Below, piece after piece: positions 33,873 to 43,815 of a stretch of DNA of 64,000 nt. Made by a program: the position numbers and the translations under genes. Location of the stretch: assembly GCF_004137085.1 (NCBI RefSeq), contig NZ_QYBC01000008.1:1-64000 (forward strand), written 5' to 3'. This stretch comes from Lichenibacterium ramalinae (GTDB lineage Bacteria; Pseudomonadota; Alphaproteobacteria; Rhizobiales; Beijerinckiaceae). Positions within the stretch are counted from its first letter, which is position 1, and each line of letters begins with the position of its first letter. A model generated the notes under the pieces. The model did not search any database and was not told the origin of the DNA. It saw nothing but the letters and a program-made list of their open reading frames with translations.

Positions 33873-34233
33873 GCCCCGCTCCTGCCTCGATCGACGGTCC
33901 GCATCCGTCCCGACCCGGAGCGCTTCCGCCTCCGGCGGACCCGCTCCGGCTTGCTGTCGAGAGCAGTTCTGCCGGATCGGAGTCGCCAAGGCGTTTCCAA
34001 CCGGGCCGATGCTGCTCCGGAGAACCGGGCCGCGACGGACCATACCCCCGTTCTGACCAGATTCGGTGCATGACGTCGTCGCCCGTGAGCCGAACGGGCC
34101 GGATGCCGCGCCCATCCGCCCCGACCGGTCCCGGGCCGGCACCCTTGACGGCGCCGGTGTCGAAGCGCAACTCCGGACGGGAAAGGTCGGATCCGGCGAC
34201 CTGTGCCGACCCCTCCGTCCCGACCCGAGCGCG
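33873..34233. other. Intergenic stretch between PBP1A and YcgN genes
   Basis: 361 bp that hold the start regions of two divergent genes and copy C of the dispersed palindrome (33918-33987). No other ORF or RNA could be supported. Confidence 0.6.
33918..33987 (-). repeat. REP-like dispersed element, copy C (70 bp, minus orientation)
   Basis: Read on the minus strand, it starts GGCGACTCC, has GCTCTCGA in the middle and ends in the 29-nt palindrome (33918-33946: GAGCG, CCGCC-GGA-GGCGG, CGCTC). It aligns without gaps to 61705-61774, about 51 of 70 positions identical by eye, with paired changes that keep the stem. Confidence 0.72.
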
Positions 34234-34704
34234 ATGACCGATCCTTTCTGGCGTAGACCCCTGTCGTCCTTAACCCAGGCTGAATGGGAGAGCCTCTGTG
34301 ACGGTTGCGGCCGTTGCTGCCTCGTCAAGCTCGAGGACGAGGATACCGCGCAGGTGCTCTACACCGACGTGGCCTGCACGCTCTACGATGCCGGCGCCTG
34401 CCGGTGCGGTAACTACCCGGAGCGGCAGTCCCGCGTGCCCGATTGCGTGAAGTTGACGCCCGAAGCCGTGGCCGAGATCACCTGGCTGCCGCCGACCTGC
34501 GCCTATCGCCTGGTCGCCGACGGACAGGACCTGCCGTGGTGGCACCACCTCGTGTCCGGCAGCCGCGACACCGTGCACGAGGCTGGGGTCGGGGTGCGGG
34601 GCCGCATCGCGGCGTCCGAGGACGACGTCGCCGTCGAGGATCTTCCCGATCACATCGTGTCCTGGCCGGACCGCTGGCCCAGGCGCGCCAAGCGCCCGCG
34701 CTGA
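34234..34704 (+). CDS. YcgN family cysteine-cluster protein (UPF0260)
   Basis: 156 residues from ATG 34234. The N-terminal [17 protein letters not shown] and [17 protein letters not shown] segments supply a conserved cysteine cluster (C-x2-C-x2-CC), which in this and related families is expected to bind metal or an Fe-S cluster; the WLPPTCAYR and [11 protein letters not shown] motifs are typical of UPF0260. Function unknown. The frame upstream to 34066 is not supported. The stop codon lies in a 23-bp tandem duplication. Confidence 0.88.
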   Translation: MTDPFWRRPLSSLTQAEWESLCDGCGRCCLVKLEDEDTAQVLYTDVACTLYDAGACRCGNYPERQSRVPDCVKLTPEAVAEITWLPPTCAYRLVADGQDLPWWHHLVSGSRDTVHEAGVGVRGRIAASEDDVAVEDLPDHIVSWPDRWPRRAKRPR

Positions 34705-34727
34705 AGCGCGCCAAGCGCCCGCGCTGA
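34682..34727. repeat. 23-bp tandem duplication across the YcgN stop codon
   Basis: Two nearly identical 23-bp units (GCGCGCCAAGCGCCCGCG followed by CTGA) lie head to tail; the first contains the stop TGA at 34702-34704, the second lies just downstream. Confidence 0.88.
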
Positions 34728-34746
34728 CGCGCGCCGCAGTCCGGCG

Positions 34747-35538
34747 TCACGGTTCCCCGGCCGCCGACGCGATCCAGGCCGCGTAGGGAGCGAGCCAGAG
34801 CGCCTGGGTGAGGCTGCCGCACCGGCGGCTGCCGGTCCCGGCCGACCACAGGGTCAGGGCCGCGACGGCGCCCGACCGGTCGAGAAGGGGGCCGCCGGAA
34901 TCGCCCGTGCAGGCTCCGGCGCCCCGGCCGGCGGGATCGACGGCCCAGGCCAGGACGGCGGACAAGGGGGCCCGCAGGGCGACGTCGGCCTCGCGCAGCC
35001 GTCCCGAGGTCGCGGCCTCGCCCTCCCGCGCCAGCCCGAAGCCGGCGACGCCGAACGCGTCACCGACGCCGTGCGCGGCCTCGGGGGCCAGAACCGCGGG
35101 CCGGAACCGCGCCGGCAACGGCTCCGCCGTCACCACGACGGCGAGGTCGATGGAGCGCTCGCGCTTGGCGATGGCTTCGGCGCGGTAGCCCGGATGCCGC
35201 CGCACCGCCGCGACCGGCAACAGGACCGGCGCGCCGCCGTCGTCCTTGAAGTGGACCCGCAGATCCGCCCCGGGCGGCACGCAATGGGCGGCGGTGAGGA
35301 CGGCGCGCGGGCCGAGCACGATCCCGGTGCAGAAGCCCGCCGCGGCGCCCTGGCGCTGCAGAACCATGACGAGGCTCGCGGCGACCTCGGGCGAGGCGTC
35401 ACGGGCGGGCCCGACCACGGCCGCGGCGGGCCCGGCGAGCGCCGGGAACGCCAGCGCGGCCCCGACCAGGGCCGAGCGCGGGCCGCATCGCCGCCGGGGC
35501 CGGGCACGGGCGGCGGCGGCGCGCGGTGTCCGGGCCAT
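34747..35538 (-). CDS. Secreted trypsin-like serine protease (S1 family)
   Basis: 263 residues. An Arg-rich N-terminus and hydrophobic core (LVGAALAFPALAGPAAA) form a signal peptide. The catalytic triad is visible: His85 in LTAAHC, Asp131 in SIDLAVV and Ser214 in TGDSGGP. Paired cysteines (Cys70/86 and Cys210/near CGS) fit S1 disulfides. It is likely a periplasmic or secreted single-domain protease; no PDZ domain is present, so it is not a DegP. The substrate is unknown. It follows the alpha/beta hydrolase gene by 14 bp and may be co-transcribed with it. Confidence 0.87.
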   Translation of the reverse strand: MARTPRAAAARARPRRRCGPRSALVGAALAFPALAGPAAAVVGPARDASPEVAASLVMVLQRQGAAAGFCTGIVLGPRAVLTAAHCVPPGADLRVHFKDDGGAPVLLPVAAVRRHPGYRAEAIAKRERSIDLAVVVTAEPLPARFRPAVLAPEAAHGVGDAFGVAGFGLAREGEAATSGRLREADVALRAPLSAVLAWAVDPAGRGAGACTGDSGGPLLDRSGAVAALTLWSAGTGSRRCGSLTQALWLAPYAAWIASAAGEP

Positions 35539-35552
35539 GGCGGCGCCGAGGC

Positions 35553-36236
35553 TCAGCCGGCGCTGCTGCTGCGGGCCGGGATGGCGGTCCGCACCGGGTT
35601 GTCGAGGCGGCGGTCGAGGTAGGTGCTGACCTCCTCGATCAGCTTGTCGACGCAGTTCTCGAAGAAGTGGTTGGCGTCCGGCACCACCGCATGCTCGATC
35701 AAGATGCCCTTCTGGGTCTTCAGCTTCTCGATCAGCGTCTGCACCTCCTTCAGCGGGGCGACGCGGTCCTTGTCGCCGTGGACGAAGAGGCCCGAGGAGG
35801 GGCAGGGCGCCAGGAAGGAGAAGTCGTAGAGGGTGGCGGGCGGCGCGATGGAGATGAAGCCCTCGATCTCCGGCCGCCTCATCAGCAGCTGCATGCCGAT
35901 CCAGGCGCCGAAGGACAGGCCGGCGATCCAGCAGGCCCGGGCGTCGGGGCTCACGGTCTGGGCCCAGTCGAGCGCCGCCGCGGCATCCGACAGCTCGCCG
36001 GCGCCGTGGTCGAAGTGCCCCTGGCTGCGCCCGACGCCGCGGAAGTTGAAGCGCAGGACCGAGAACCCGCGCTCGGCGAAAGCGTAATAGAGATTGTAGA
36101 CGATCTGGTTGTTCATCGTGCCGCCGAACTGCGGGTGCGGGTGCAGCACGATGGCGATCGGGGCGCCGCGCTTCTTGGCCGGGTGGAAGCGGCCTTCGAG
36201 GCGACCGGCGGGTCCGGCAAAGATGACTTCAGGCAT
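35553..36236 (-). CDS. Alpha/beta hydrolase
   Basis: 227 residues. The fold motifs are HPHPQFGGTMNNQIVYNLYY (oxyanion region), RFNFRGVGRSQG, the nucleophile elbow GLSFG with Ser108, the acid in HGDKDRV and the base His in DANHFF. The sequence is of the conserved COG2945-type hydrolase of proteobacteria. Intracellular, no signal. Substrate unknown. It diverges from the suf operon, and the Irr box lies in the shared upstream region, so iron could affect it as well, though it is 130 bp from its own start. Confidence 0.85.
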   Translation of the reverse strand: MPEVIFAGPAGRLEGRFHPAKKRGAPIAIVLHPHPQFGGTMNNQIVYNLYYAFAERGFSVLRFNFRGVGRSQGHFDHGAGELSDAAAALDWAQTVSPDARACWIAGLSFGAWIGMQLLMRRPEIEGFISIAPPATLYDFSFLAPCPSSGLFVHGDKDRVAPLKEVQTLIEKLKTQKGILIEHAVVPDANHFFENCVDKLIEEVSTYLDRRLDNPVRTAIPARSSSAG

Positions 36237-36338
36237 GGGTTCTCCGAGCGTTCCGGGGTCGCGTGTCGCCCGGCCTTCGCCCCCGCCCAGGGACCGGCCG
36301 GCCCGGGCAGCGGGTGCCGGACGGCCGGACGGGCTCGC

Positions 36339-36367
36339 TTGACACCGGTTTGGAGAGGCCGTAACCC
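36339..36367 (+). promoter_or_regulatory. Predicted promoter of the suf operon
   Basis: A perfect -35 TTGACA (36339-36344), a 17-bp spacer and a weak -10 TAACCC (36362-36367). The Irr-type palindrome begins at the last base of the -10 and would cover the transcription start. Confidence 0.5.
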
Positions 36368-36387
36368 TGTTAGAATAATTCTAACAG
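36367..36387. promoter_or_regulatory. Irr-type iron control element (ICE) upstream of suf
   Basis: A perfect 21-bp palindrome with 10-nt arms; its core is TTAGAA-N3-TTCTAA, the known binding pattern of the iron-responsive regulator Irr in Hyphomicrobiales. Placed over the predicted transcription start, it should repress the Fe-S assembly operon when Irr accumulates at low iron. Confidence 0.78.
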
Positions 36388-36493
36388 CTTGACGGCCGCA
36401 CGCTCACGGGATCGAGCGAAGGCTTGCCAGGGGGCAAGCGGCCTCTTAGCACGCCGACCCCTTGCGAAAGCAAGACTTTTGAGTGATGCACCC

Positions 36494-37651
36494 GTGACCG
36501 GCCAGCCCGCACGCCCCCGCGTCTACCTCGACCACAACGCCACGGCACCGCTGCGGCCGGAAGCCAGGGCGGCGGCCGGGGCGGCGATGGACCTGGCCTG
36601 CAACCCGTCTTCCGTCCATGCCGAGGGCCGGCGGGCCCGGGCCCTGGTCGAGGAGGCCCGCAGCCGCGTGGCGTCGCTCGTCGGGGCGGCGCCGGCCGGC
36701 GTGGTGTTCACCTCCGGCGCCACCGAAGCCGCGGCCTTCGCGCTGACCCCCGACCTCGGCGGTGACGGGCGGCGGGGTTTCGGACGCCTCCTCGTCTGCG
36801 CCACCGATCATGCCGCCGTGCTGCACGGGCACCGTTTCCAGCGCGATGCCGTGACGGTGCTGCCGGTGCTGCCCGACGGGCTGCTCGACCGCGACGCCTT
36901 GGGGGACGCGCTCGCCGCGGGCGGCCCCGCCCTCGTCGCCGTCCAGGCTGCCAACAACGAGACCGGCGTGATCCAGCCGGTGCGCGAGATCGCCGCCACG
37001 GTGCGGTCGGCGGGTGGCATGCTGGTTTGCGACGCCGTCCAGGCCGCGGGGCGGATCGACTGCCGCGACTTCGGGGCGGACGTGCTGCTGCTGTCCGGCC
37101 ACAAGCTCGGCGGTCTCGCCGGGGCCGGCGCGGCCGTCGCGGCGACGCCGGACGTCGTCTGGGGCGCCGCCATGCTGCGCGGCGGCGGGCAGGAGCGTGG
37201 CCGGCGCGCCGGGACCGAGAACGTCGCCGCCATCGCGGCCTTCGGGGCCGCCGCGGCGGCCTCGGCCCCCGGCCCGGCGGTCGGCGCCTTGCGGGACCGG
37301 TTCGAGGCGGCGCTGCTCGCCCTCGCGCCCGATGCCGAGATCTTCGGCCGCGGGGCGCCGCGCCTGCCCAACACCAGCGCCTTCGCGGTGCCGGGCGTGG
37401 TGGCGGAGCGCTTGCTCATGGCGCTCGACCTCGACGGCGTCGCGGTCTCGTCGGGGTCCGCTTGCGCGTCCGGCAAGGTCGCAGGGTCGCACGTCCTTGA
37501 CGCGATGAAAGTGAAAACCGATTTCACTTCAGGTGCGATCAGGGTAAGCTTCGGGTGGGATTCGGTCGCAGCCGACGTGGACCGCATCGTCCACGTGCTC
37601 GGCACGGCACTGCACCGCATGCGCAGGGGGCGGCTTCGGGCCGCCGCATGA
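36494..37651 (+). CDS. Cysteine desulfurase (NifS/IscS-like), first suf-operon gene
   Basis: 385 residues from GTG 36494 (TTG 36479 is an alternative; neither has a strong ribosome site). The class V aminotransferase motifs are visible: VYLDHNATAPLRPEA, NPSSVHAEG, NNETGVIQPV, the PLP lysine in LSGHKLGG and the persulfide Cys in SSGSACASG. It provides sulfur from cysteine for Fe-S clusters. It is a group I (IscS/NifS-like) enzyme, distinct from the SufS encoded later in the operon; similar sufS2-sufBCDS1 orders are known in rhizobia. Confidence 0.9.
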   Translation: MTGQPARPRVYLDHNATAPLRPEARAAAGAAMDLACNPSSVHAEGRRARALVEEARSRVASLVGAAPAGVVFTSGATEAAAFALTPDLGGDGRRGFGRLLVCATDHAAVLHGHRFQRDAVTVLPVLPDGLLDRDALGDALAAGGPALVAVQAANNETGVIQPVREIAATVRSAGGMLVCDAVQAAGRIDCRDFGADVLLLSGHKLGGLAGAGAAVAATPDVVWGAAMLRGGGQERGRRAGTENVAAIAAFGAAAAASAPGPAVGALRDRFEAALLALAPDAEIFGRGAPRLPNTSAFAVPGVVAERLLMALDLDGVAVSSGSACASGKVAGSHVLDAMKVKTDFTSGAIRVSFGWDSVAADVDRIVHVLGTALHRMRRGRLRAAA

Positions 37652-37732
37652 CGACATAGAGACAGAGGCCCGCGAGGGCGATTGAGACCAGGGGGACCGG
37701 GGCGCTCGCGCGGCCGGTCCGGGAGTGTTGAA

Positions 37733-39205
<1,473 letters not shown>

Positions 39206-39371
39206 ACCGAGCCCCGCCCCATCCCCGCCACGGCGGGGACGGGGCGACAGGCGCCGGCCTTCGGCCGCCGCCGATCCTTCAAGGCTCCGGGCCCGGCCCC
39301 GTCCCCCGCCCGCGCGGGGTGACGCCGGGACGGGCCGGCCGCCGATCCGACACACACAAGGTCTACGAACG
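39206..39371 (+). other. sufB-sufC spacer with GC-rich hairpin
   Basis: 166 bp. A stem of 13 pairs with one mismatch (39217-39229 against 39232-39244) lies close behind the sufB stop, without a T-run. It may attenuate or stabilise the operon transcript. No gene is seen. Confidence 0.5.
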
Positions 39372-40121
39372 ATGCTCGAAGTCAGGAATCTCCACGTCGA
39401 GGTGGACGGTCAGAAGATCCTCCGCGGTCTCGACCTCACCGTCCGCCCCGGCGAAGTCGCCGCCATCATGGGCCCGAACGGCTCCGGCAAGTCCACGCTC
39501 TCCTACGTCATCGCGGGCCGCGAGGACTACGAGGTGACGGCTGGCGAAGTGCTGCTCGACGGCGAGAACGTGCTCGAGATGGACCCCGAGGTGCGGGCCG
39601 CCAAGGGGCTGTTCCTGGCTTTCCAGTATCCGGTCGAGATCCCCGGCGTCGCCACCATGACGTTCCTCAAGGCTTCGGTGAACGCCCAGCGCAAGGCGCG
39701 CGGCGAGGCCGAACTGTCGACGCCCGACTTCATGCGCCACGTCAAGCAGGGGGCCGAGAAGCTCGAGGTCAACCCCGACATGCTGAAGCGCCCGCTCAAC
39801 GTCGGCTTCTCGGGCGGCGAGAAGAAGCGCATGGAGATCCTGCAGATGGCGCTGCTGGAGCCGCGCTACGGCCTGCTCGACGAGACCGATTCGGGCCTCG
39901 ACATCGACGCGCTCCGCATCGTGTCGAACGGCGTCAACGCGTTGCGCGCCGCCAACCGCGGTTTCCTCGTCATCACGCACTACCAGCGCCTGCTCGACTA
40001 CATCAAGCCGGACGTGGTCCACATCATGTCCAAGGGGCGCATCATCAAGAGCGGCGACGCCTCGCTGGCGCTCGAGCTCGAGAAGAACGGCTATCGCGAC
40101 TACGTCGCCGACGCCGCCTGA
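39372..40121 (+). CDS. sufC: Fe-S assembly ATPase SufC
   Basis: 249 residues. ABC ATPase motifs: Walker A GPNGSGKST (near 37-45), the Q-loop in AFQYPVEIPG, the signature FSGGEKKRMEILQM, Walker B in YGLLDETDSGLD and the switch His in VITHYQRLL. It powers SufBCD. It starts after the 166-bp spacer and ends 10 bp before sufD. Confidence 0.96.
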   Translation: MLEVRNLHVEVDGQKILRGLDLTVRPGEVAAIMGPNGSGKSTLSYVIAGREDYEVTAGEVLLDGENVLEMDPEVRAAKGLFLAFQYPVEIPGVATMTFLKASVNAQRKARGEAELSTPDFMRHVKQGAEKLEVNPDMLKRPLNVGFSGGEKKRMEILQMALLEPRYGLLDETDSGLDIDALRIVSNGVNALRAANRGFLVITHYQRLLDYIKPDVVHIMSKGRIIKSGDASLALELEKNGYRDYVADAA

Positions 40122-40131
40122 GGTTCCCTCC

Positions 40132-41454
40132 ATGGCCCCGATGATCCGCCGCGAACACGATGCCGAGCGCGCGCTCGGCGAGCAGTTCAGCGCCTTCCGC
40201 CCCGGCGACGCCTCGGCGTCTCGCCGCCAGGAAGCCTTCACGCTCTTCGCCGAGGCCGGCCTGCCGACCCGCCGCATCGAGAGCTGGCACTATACCGACC
40301 TGCGCGGACTCGTTCGGGAGGCTCTGCCGCCCGCGCCCGAGCCCGATGCCGAGACGGTCGCGCAAGCCCGTGAGCGCCTCCAGGCCCATGAGGTGCCGGG
40401 CGCGGCCCGCATCGTCGTGCTCGACGGCTCGTTCCGTCCCGAGCTTTCGGACCTGTCTGCGCTGCCTGCCGGCGTGACGGTGCGGTCCGTCCTGGACGCT
40501 CTCGCCACCGGCGACCTCGACGCCGACCTCGCCGCCGCCCAGAAGCTCGGCGCGCCCGAATCCATGCTGGCGCTCAACGCCGCCTTCCTGCAGGGCGGCG
40601 CCATGGTCGAGGTGGCCGAGGGCGCCAGGATCGACACGCCGGTCGAACTCGTGCTGCTGCTGTCCGGCCGCGCGCCGGCCGCCACCTACGACCGCAGCTT
40701 CGTGAAGCTCGGCCGGGGGGCGGCGCTGACCCTGGTCGAGCGCCATGCCGCGCTCGGCGGGGCCAAGTCGCTGACCGCGACCGTCGTGGTCGCCGCCATC
40801 GGCGACGGCGCCGCGCTGGAGCACCTCGTGCGAGTCGACGGCCTCGGCCCGCAGGCCCTGCACCTCGGCACGACTCTGGTGCGCATCGGCGCCGAGGCCA
40901 AGTTCGAATCGACCACGCTGGTGGCGACGGGCGGCGTCACGCGCCGGCAGTCCTACCTCGAGTTCGTCGGCGAGAACTCCACGTCGCACCTCTACGGCGT
41001 GTCGCTGCTCGACGGCCGCGCGCACGCCGACACGACGCTGATCGTCACCCACACGGCGGCGCATTGCGAGAGCCGCGAGCTGTTCAAGCACATCCTCGAC
41101 GGCGAGGCGACGGGCATCTACCAGGGCCGCGTCGTGGTGGCGCCCGGCGCGCAGAAGACCGACGGCAAGATGCTCTCCAAGTGCATCTTCCTCGGCGAAG
41201 GCGCCAACATGTACAACAAGCCGGAGCTGGAGATCTTCGCCGACGACGTGGTCTGCGGCCACGGCGCGACGGTGGGGGCACTCGACGAGGACCAGCTCTT
41301 CTACCTGCGCGCCCGCGGCATCCCGCTGCGCGAAGCCCAGGCGCTGCTGCTCGAGGCCTTCGCGGCCGAAGCCGTCGACACGGTCTCGGTCGACGCCGTC
41401 AAGGACGAGATGGTGGCGCGCGTCGGGCAGTGGCTCCGCCAGCACGGAAGGTGA
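40132..41454 (+). CDS. sufD: Fe-S cluster assembly protein SufD
   Basis: 440 residues. N-terminal part (FAEAGLPTRRIESWHYTDLRGLVREALP, cited in part) and the beta-helix core (THTAAHCESRELFKHILDGEATGIYQGRVVV, cited in part; KTDGKMLSKCIFLGEGANMYNKPELEIFADDV) are typical of SufD. It pairs with SufB for iron acquisition by the SufBC2D scaffold. It overlaps nothing but stops 4 nt before the sufS start, so translation is coupled. Confidence 0.95.
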   Translation: MAPMIRREHDAERALGEQFSAFRPGDASASRRQEAFTLFAEAGLPTRRIESWHYTDLRGLVREALPPAPEPDAETVAQARERLQAHEVPGAARIVVLDGSFRPELSDLSALPAGVTVRSVLDALATGDLDADLAAAQKLGAPESMLALNAAFLQGGAMVEVAEGARIDTPVELVLLLSGRAPAATYDRSFVKLGRGAALTLVERHAALGGAKSLTATVVVAAIGDGAALEHLVRVDGLGPQALHLGTTLVRIGAEAKFESTTLVATGGVTRRQSYLEFVGENSTSHLYGVSLLDGRAHADTTLIVTHTAAHCESRELFKHILDGEATGIYQGRVVVAPGAQKTDGKMLSKCIFLGEGANMYNKPELEIFADDVVCGHGATVGALDEDQLFYLRARGIPLREAQALLLEAFAAEAVDTVSVDAVKDEMVARVGQWLRQHGR

Positions 41455-41458
41455 TGTG

Positions 41459-42706
41459 ATGCGCGATCAGCCCGCCGCCGCCTCGCCGGCCTACGACGTC
41501 GAGGCCCTGCGTCGGGACTTCCCGGCCCTGTCCCTGACGCCCTACGGCAAGCCGCTCGTCTACCTCGACAACGCGGCTTCGGCCCAGAAACCCCGGGCCG
41601 TGATCGATCGCATCACCACAGCCTACGAGACCGAATACGCCAACGTGCATCGCGGCCTGCACTATCTCGCCAACGCCGCCACCGAAGCCTTCGAAGGCGC
41701 GCGCGAGACGGTGCGGGCCTTCCTGAACGCCGGCTCGACCGACGAGATCGTCTTCACGCGGTCGGCGACCGAAGCCGTGAACCTCGTGGCCTCGTCCTTC
41801 GGCCTCGCCCACATCGGGGAGGGCGACGAGATCGTGCTCTCCATCATGGAGCACCATTCCAACATCGTGCCCTGGCATTTCCTGCGGGAGCGCAAGGGCG
41901 CGGTGCTGAAGTGGGTGGGGGTCGACGACGACGGCAACCTGTCGCTCGACGACTTCGAGGCGGCTCTGTCGCCCCGCACCAAGATCGTCGCCATGACCCA
42001 CATGTCGAACATGCTGGGGACGATCACGCCCATCAAGGAGATGATCCGCATCGCCCACGCGCGCGGCATCCCGGTGCTGGTCGACGGTTCGCAGGGTGCC
42101 GTGCACCTCGACGTCGACGTCCGCGACCTCGACGCGGACTTCTACCTGTTCACCGGCCACAAGGTCTACGGGCCGACCGGCATCGGCGTGCTCTACGGCA
42201 AGAAGGACCTGCTCGCCGCCCTGCCGCCCTTCAACGGCGGCGGCGAGATGATCGACACGGTCACGACCGAGGGCATCACCTACAACACCCCGCCGCATCG
42301 CTTCGAGGCCGGCACGCCGCCGATCGTCCAGGCCATCGGGCTCGGCGCCGCGCTCGACTACATGCGGGACATCGGGCGCGACAAGATCCGCGCCCACGAG
42401 CGCGACCTCACGCTCTATGCCCACGAGCGGCTCGGCCGGGTGAACTCGCTGCGCATCTTCGGCAATGCCCGCGACAAGGGCGCCATCGTGTCGTTCACCA
42501 TGCAGAACGCCCACGCCCACGACGTCGCGACCGTCATCGACCGCTACGGCGTGGCGGTGCGGGCCGGCACCCACTGCGCCATGCCGCTGCTGCAGCGTTT
42601 GGGCGTCACGGCGACGTGCCGCGCCTCCTTCGGGCTTTACAACACCCGCCAGGAGGTCGATGCCCTGGCGGACGCGCTGCTCCGCGCCGAAGCGCTCTTC
42701 GCTTGA
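41459..42706 (+). CDS. sufS: Cysteine desulfurase SufS
   Basis: 415 residues from ATG 41459; a GTG at 41456 is also in frame. Motifs: PLVYLDNAASAQKPRAVID, NVHRGLHYLANAAT, EHHSNIVPWHFL, the PLP lysine in FTGHKVYGPTG and the catalytic Cys in RAGTHCAMPLL, all of group II (SufS/CsdA) desulfurases. It mobilises sulfur as persulfide, usually with SufE or SufU; neither partner gene is in the window. The last base of sufD and this start are almost contiguous. Confidence 0.95.
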   Translation: MRDQPAAASPAYDVEALRRDFPALSLTPYGKPLVYLDNAASAQKPRAVIDRITTAYETEYANVHRGLHYLANAATEAFEGARETVRAFLNAGSTDEIVFTRSATEAVNLVASSFGLAHIGEGDEIVLSIMEHHSNIVPWHFLRERKGAVLKWVGVDDDGNLSLDDFEAALSPRTKIVAMTHMSNMLGTITPIKEMIRIAHARGIPVLVDGSQGAVHLDVDVRDLDADFYLFTGHKVYGPTGIGVLYGKKDLLAALPPFNGGGEMIDTVTTEGITYNTPPHRFEAGTPPIVQAIGLGAALDYMRDIGRDKIRAHERDLTLYAHERLGRVNSLRIFGNARDKGAIVSFTMQNAHAHDVATVIDRYGVAVRAGTHCAMPLLQRLGVTATCRASFGLYNTRQEVDALADALLRAEALFA

Positions 42707-42717
42707 ACGGGACGACC

Positions 42718-43095
42718 ATGTCAGAGACCGCCGCCACCGCGCCGAACCTGCCGGAGATCGACCCGGCCTCCGAGATCCCCCCGGCCGAGCTCGACCAGAT
42801 CACCGAAGGCCTCGTGGCGGCGCTGAAGACCGTCTACGACCCCGAGATCCCGGTCGACATCTACGAGCTCGGCCTGATCTACAAGATCGAGATCGACGAT
42901 TCGAAGTTCGTGTCGATCGACATGACCCTGACGGCGCCGGGCTGCCCGGTGGCGGGCGAAATGCCCGGCTGGGTCGAGACGGCGGCCGCGGGCGTGCCCG
43001 GCGTCGCCGGCGCCCGGGTCAGCATGGTGTTCGACCCGCCGTGGGACCAGAGCCGCATGTCCGACGAGGCCCGCGTCGCCCTCGATATGTGGTGA
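42718..43095 (+). CDS. SUF system DUF59 protein (SufT-like)
   Basis: 125 residues. The MIP18/DUF59 core (LVAALKTVYDPEIPVDIYELGLIYKI, cited in part; MTLTAPGCPVAGEMPGWV; VSMVFDPPWDQSRMSDEARVALDMW) with its reactive Cys is the form regularly found at the end of alphaproteobacterial suf operons. It helps mature Fe-S proteins. Starts 11 bp after sufS. The common next gene, sufA, is absent: the following gene is an unrelated DUF4142 remnant. Confidence 0.92.
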   Translation: MSETAATAPNLPEIDPASEIPPAELDQITEGLVAALKTVYDPEIPVDIYELGLIYKIEIDDSKFVSIDMTLTAPGCPVAGEMPGWVETAAAGVPGVAGARVSMVFDPPWDQSRMSDEARVALDMW

Positions 43096-43214
43096 GGCTG
43101 TCGAGCATCGCCCGAAGCTGTCGAAAAGGCCGTCGGGTCGCCATCTGCCTCTATCGGTCGAGGCACGTTACGGGCCAGGCGGTAAGGCCGGACACGGCAC
43201 ATCGGAGATCGAGC

Positions 43215-43733
43215 ATGAAACGACAATAAACCGTCCTCGCCGCTGCGACCGGCGTCGCCTGTCTCATCGGTTTTGGGGCGGCCTCGGCAGCGCCGAACGT
43301 TTCCGACCAGGACAAAGCCTTCGTGGCCAAGGTGTCCCAGGGCGGGATGTACGAGGTCGCGCTCGGGAAGCTCGCCGAAACGCAGGGCTCGGCGCAGGAC
43401 ATTAAGGATCAGGGCAACACCGAAGCCCACGATCACGAACTCGTCGGACAAGCCCTCAAGACCGCGGCGGACGGAGCGGGAATCGCGTTCTCGTCCGAAC
43501 TCAATGCCGACTTCAAGGCGCGGCTGGCCAAGGCCAGCGCCTTGTCGGGGCTGCAGTTCGATCGGCACTATGTCGAGGACATGAAAGCCATCCACGTCGC
43601 TGACGGTGCCGCCTTCCTCGAGGAGGCCAAAGCCGGCACCGACACCGCCCTCAAGGCCTTCGCGGCGTCGACCTTCAACATCGTCCAGCGCCACATCGGG
43701 GAACTCGACGCGAGGACGACCGAGATCAAGTAG
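43215..43733 (+). pseudogene. DUF4142 secreted protein interrupted by a nonsense codon
   Basis: The reading frame begins ATG AAA CGA CAA at 43215 and meets TAA at 43227, then continues with a normal signal peptide core (TVLAAATGVACLIGFGAASA) and a full DUF4142 domain (DQDKAFVAKVSQGGMYEVALGKLA ... FNIVQRHIGELDARTTEIK) to a stop at 43731-43733. No start codon lies between the TAA and the signal sequence; translation from GTG 43323 would remove the signal peptide. So either the gene is freshly inactivated, or the base call is wrong, or readthrough occurs. The rest of the frame shows no further damage. DUF4142 proteins are small periplasmic, ferritin-like helical proteins of unknown function. Confidence 0.82.
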
Positions 43734-43815
43734 GTCGATCGCGGCGCGCGAGACCGGCGACCATCCCGGTCATCTCGCGGGGCGCAGGCGTGGCGGCGTC
43801 AGTTCCCTGACGGTG

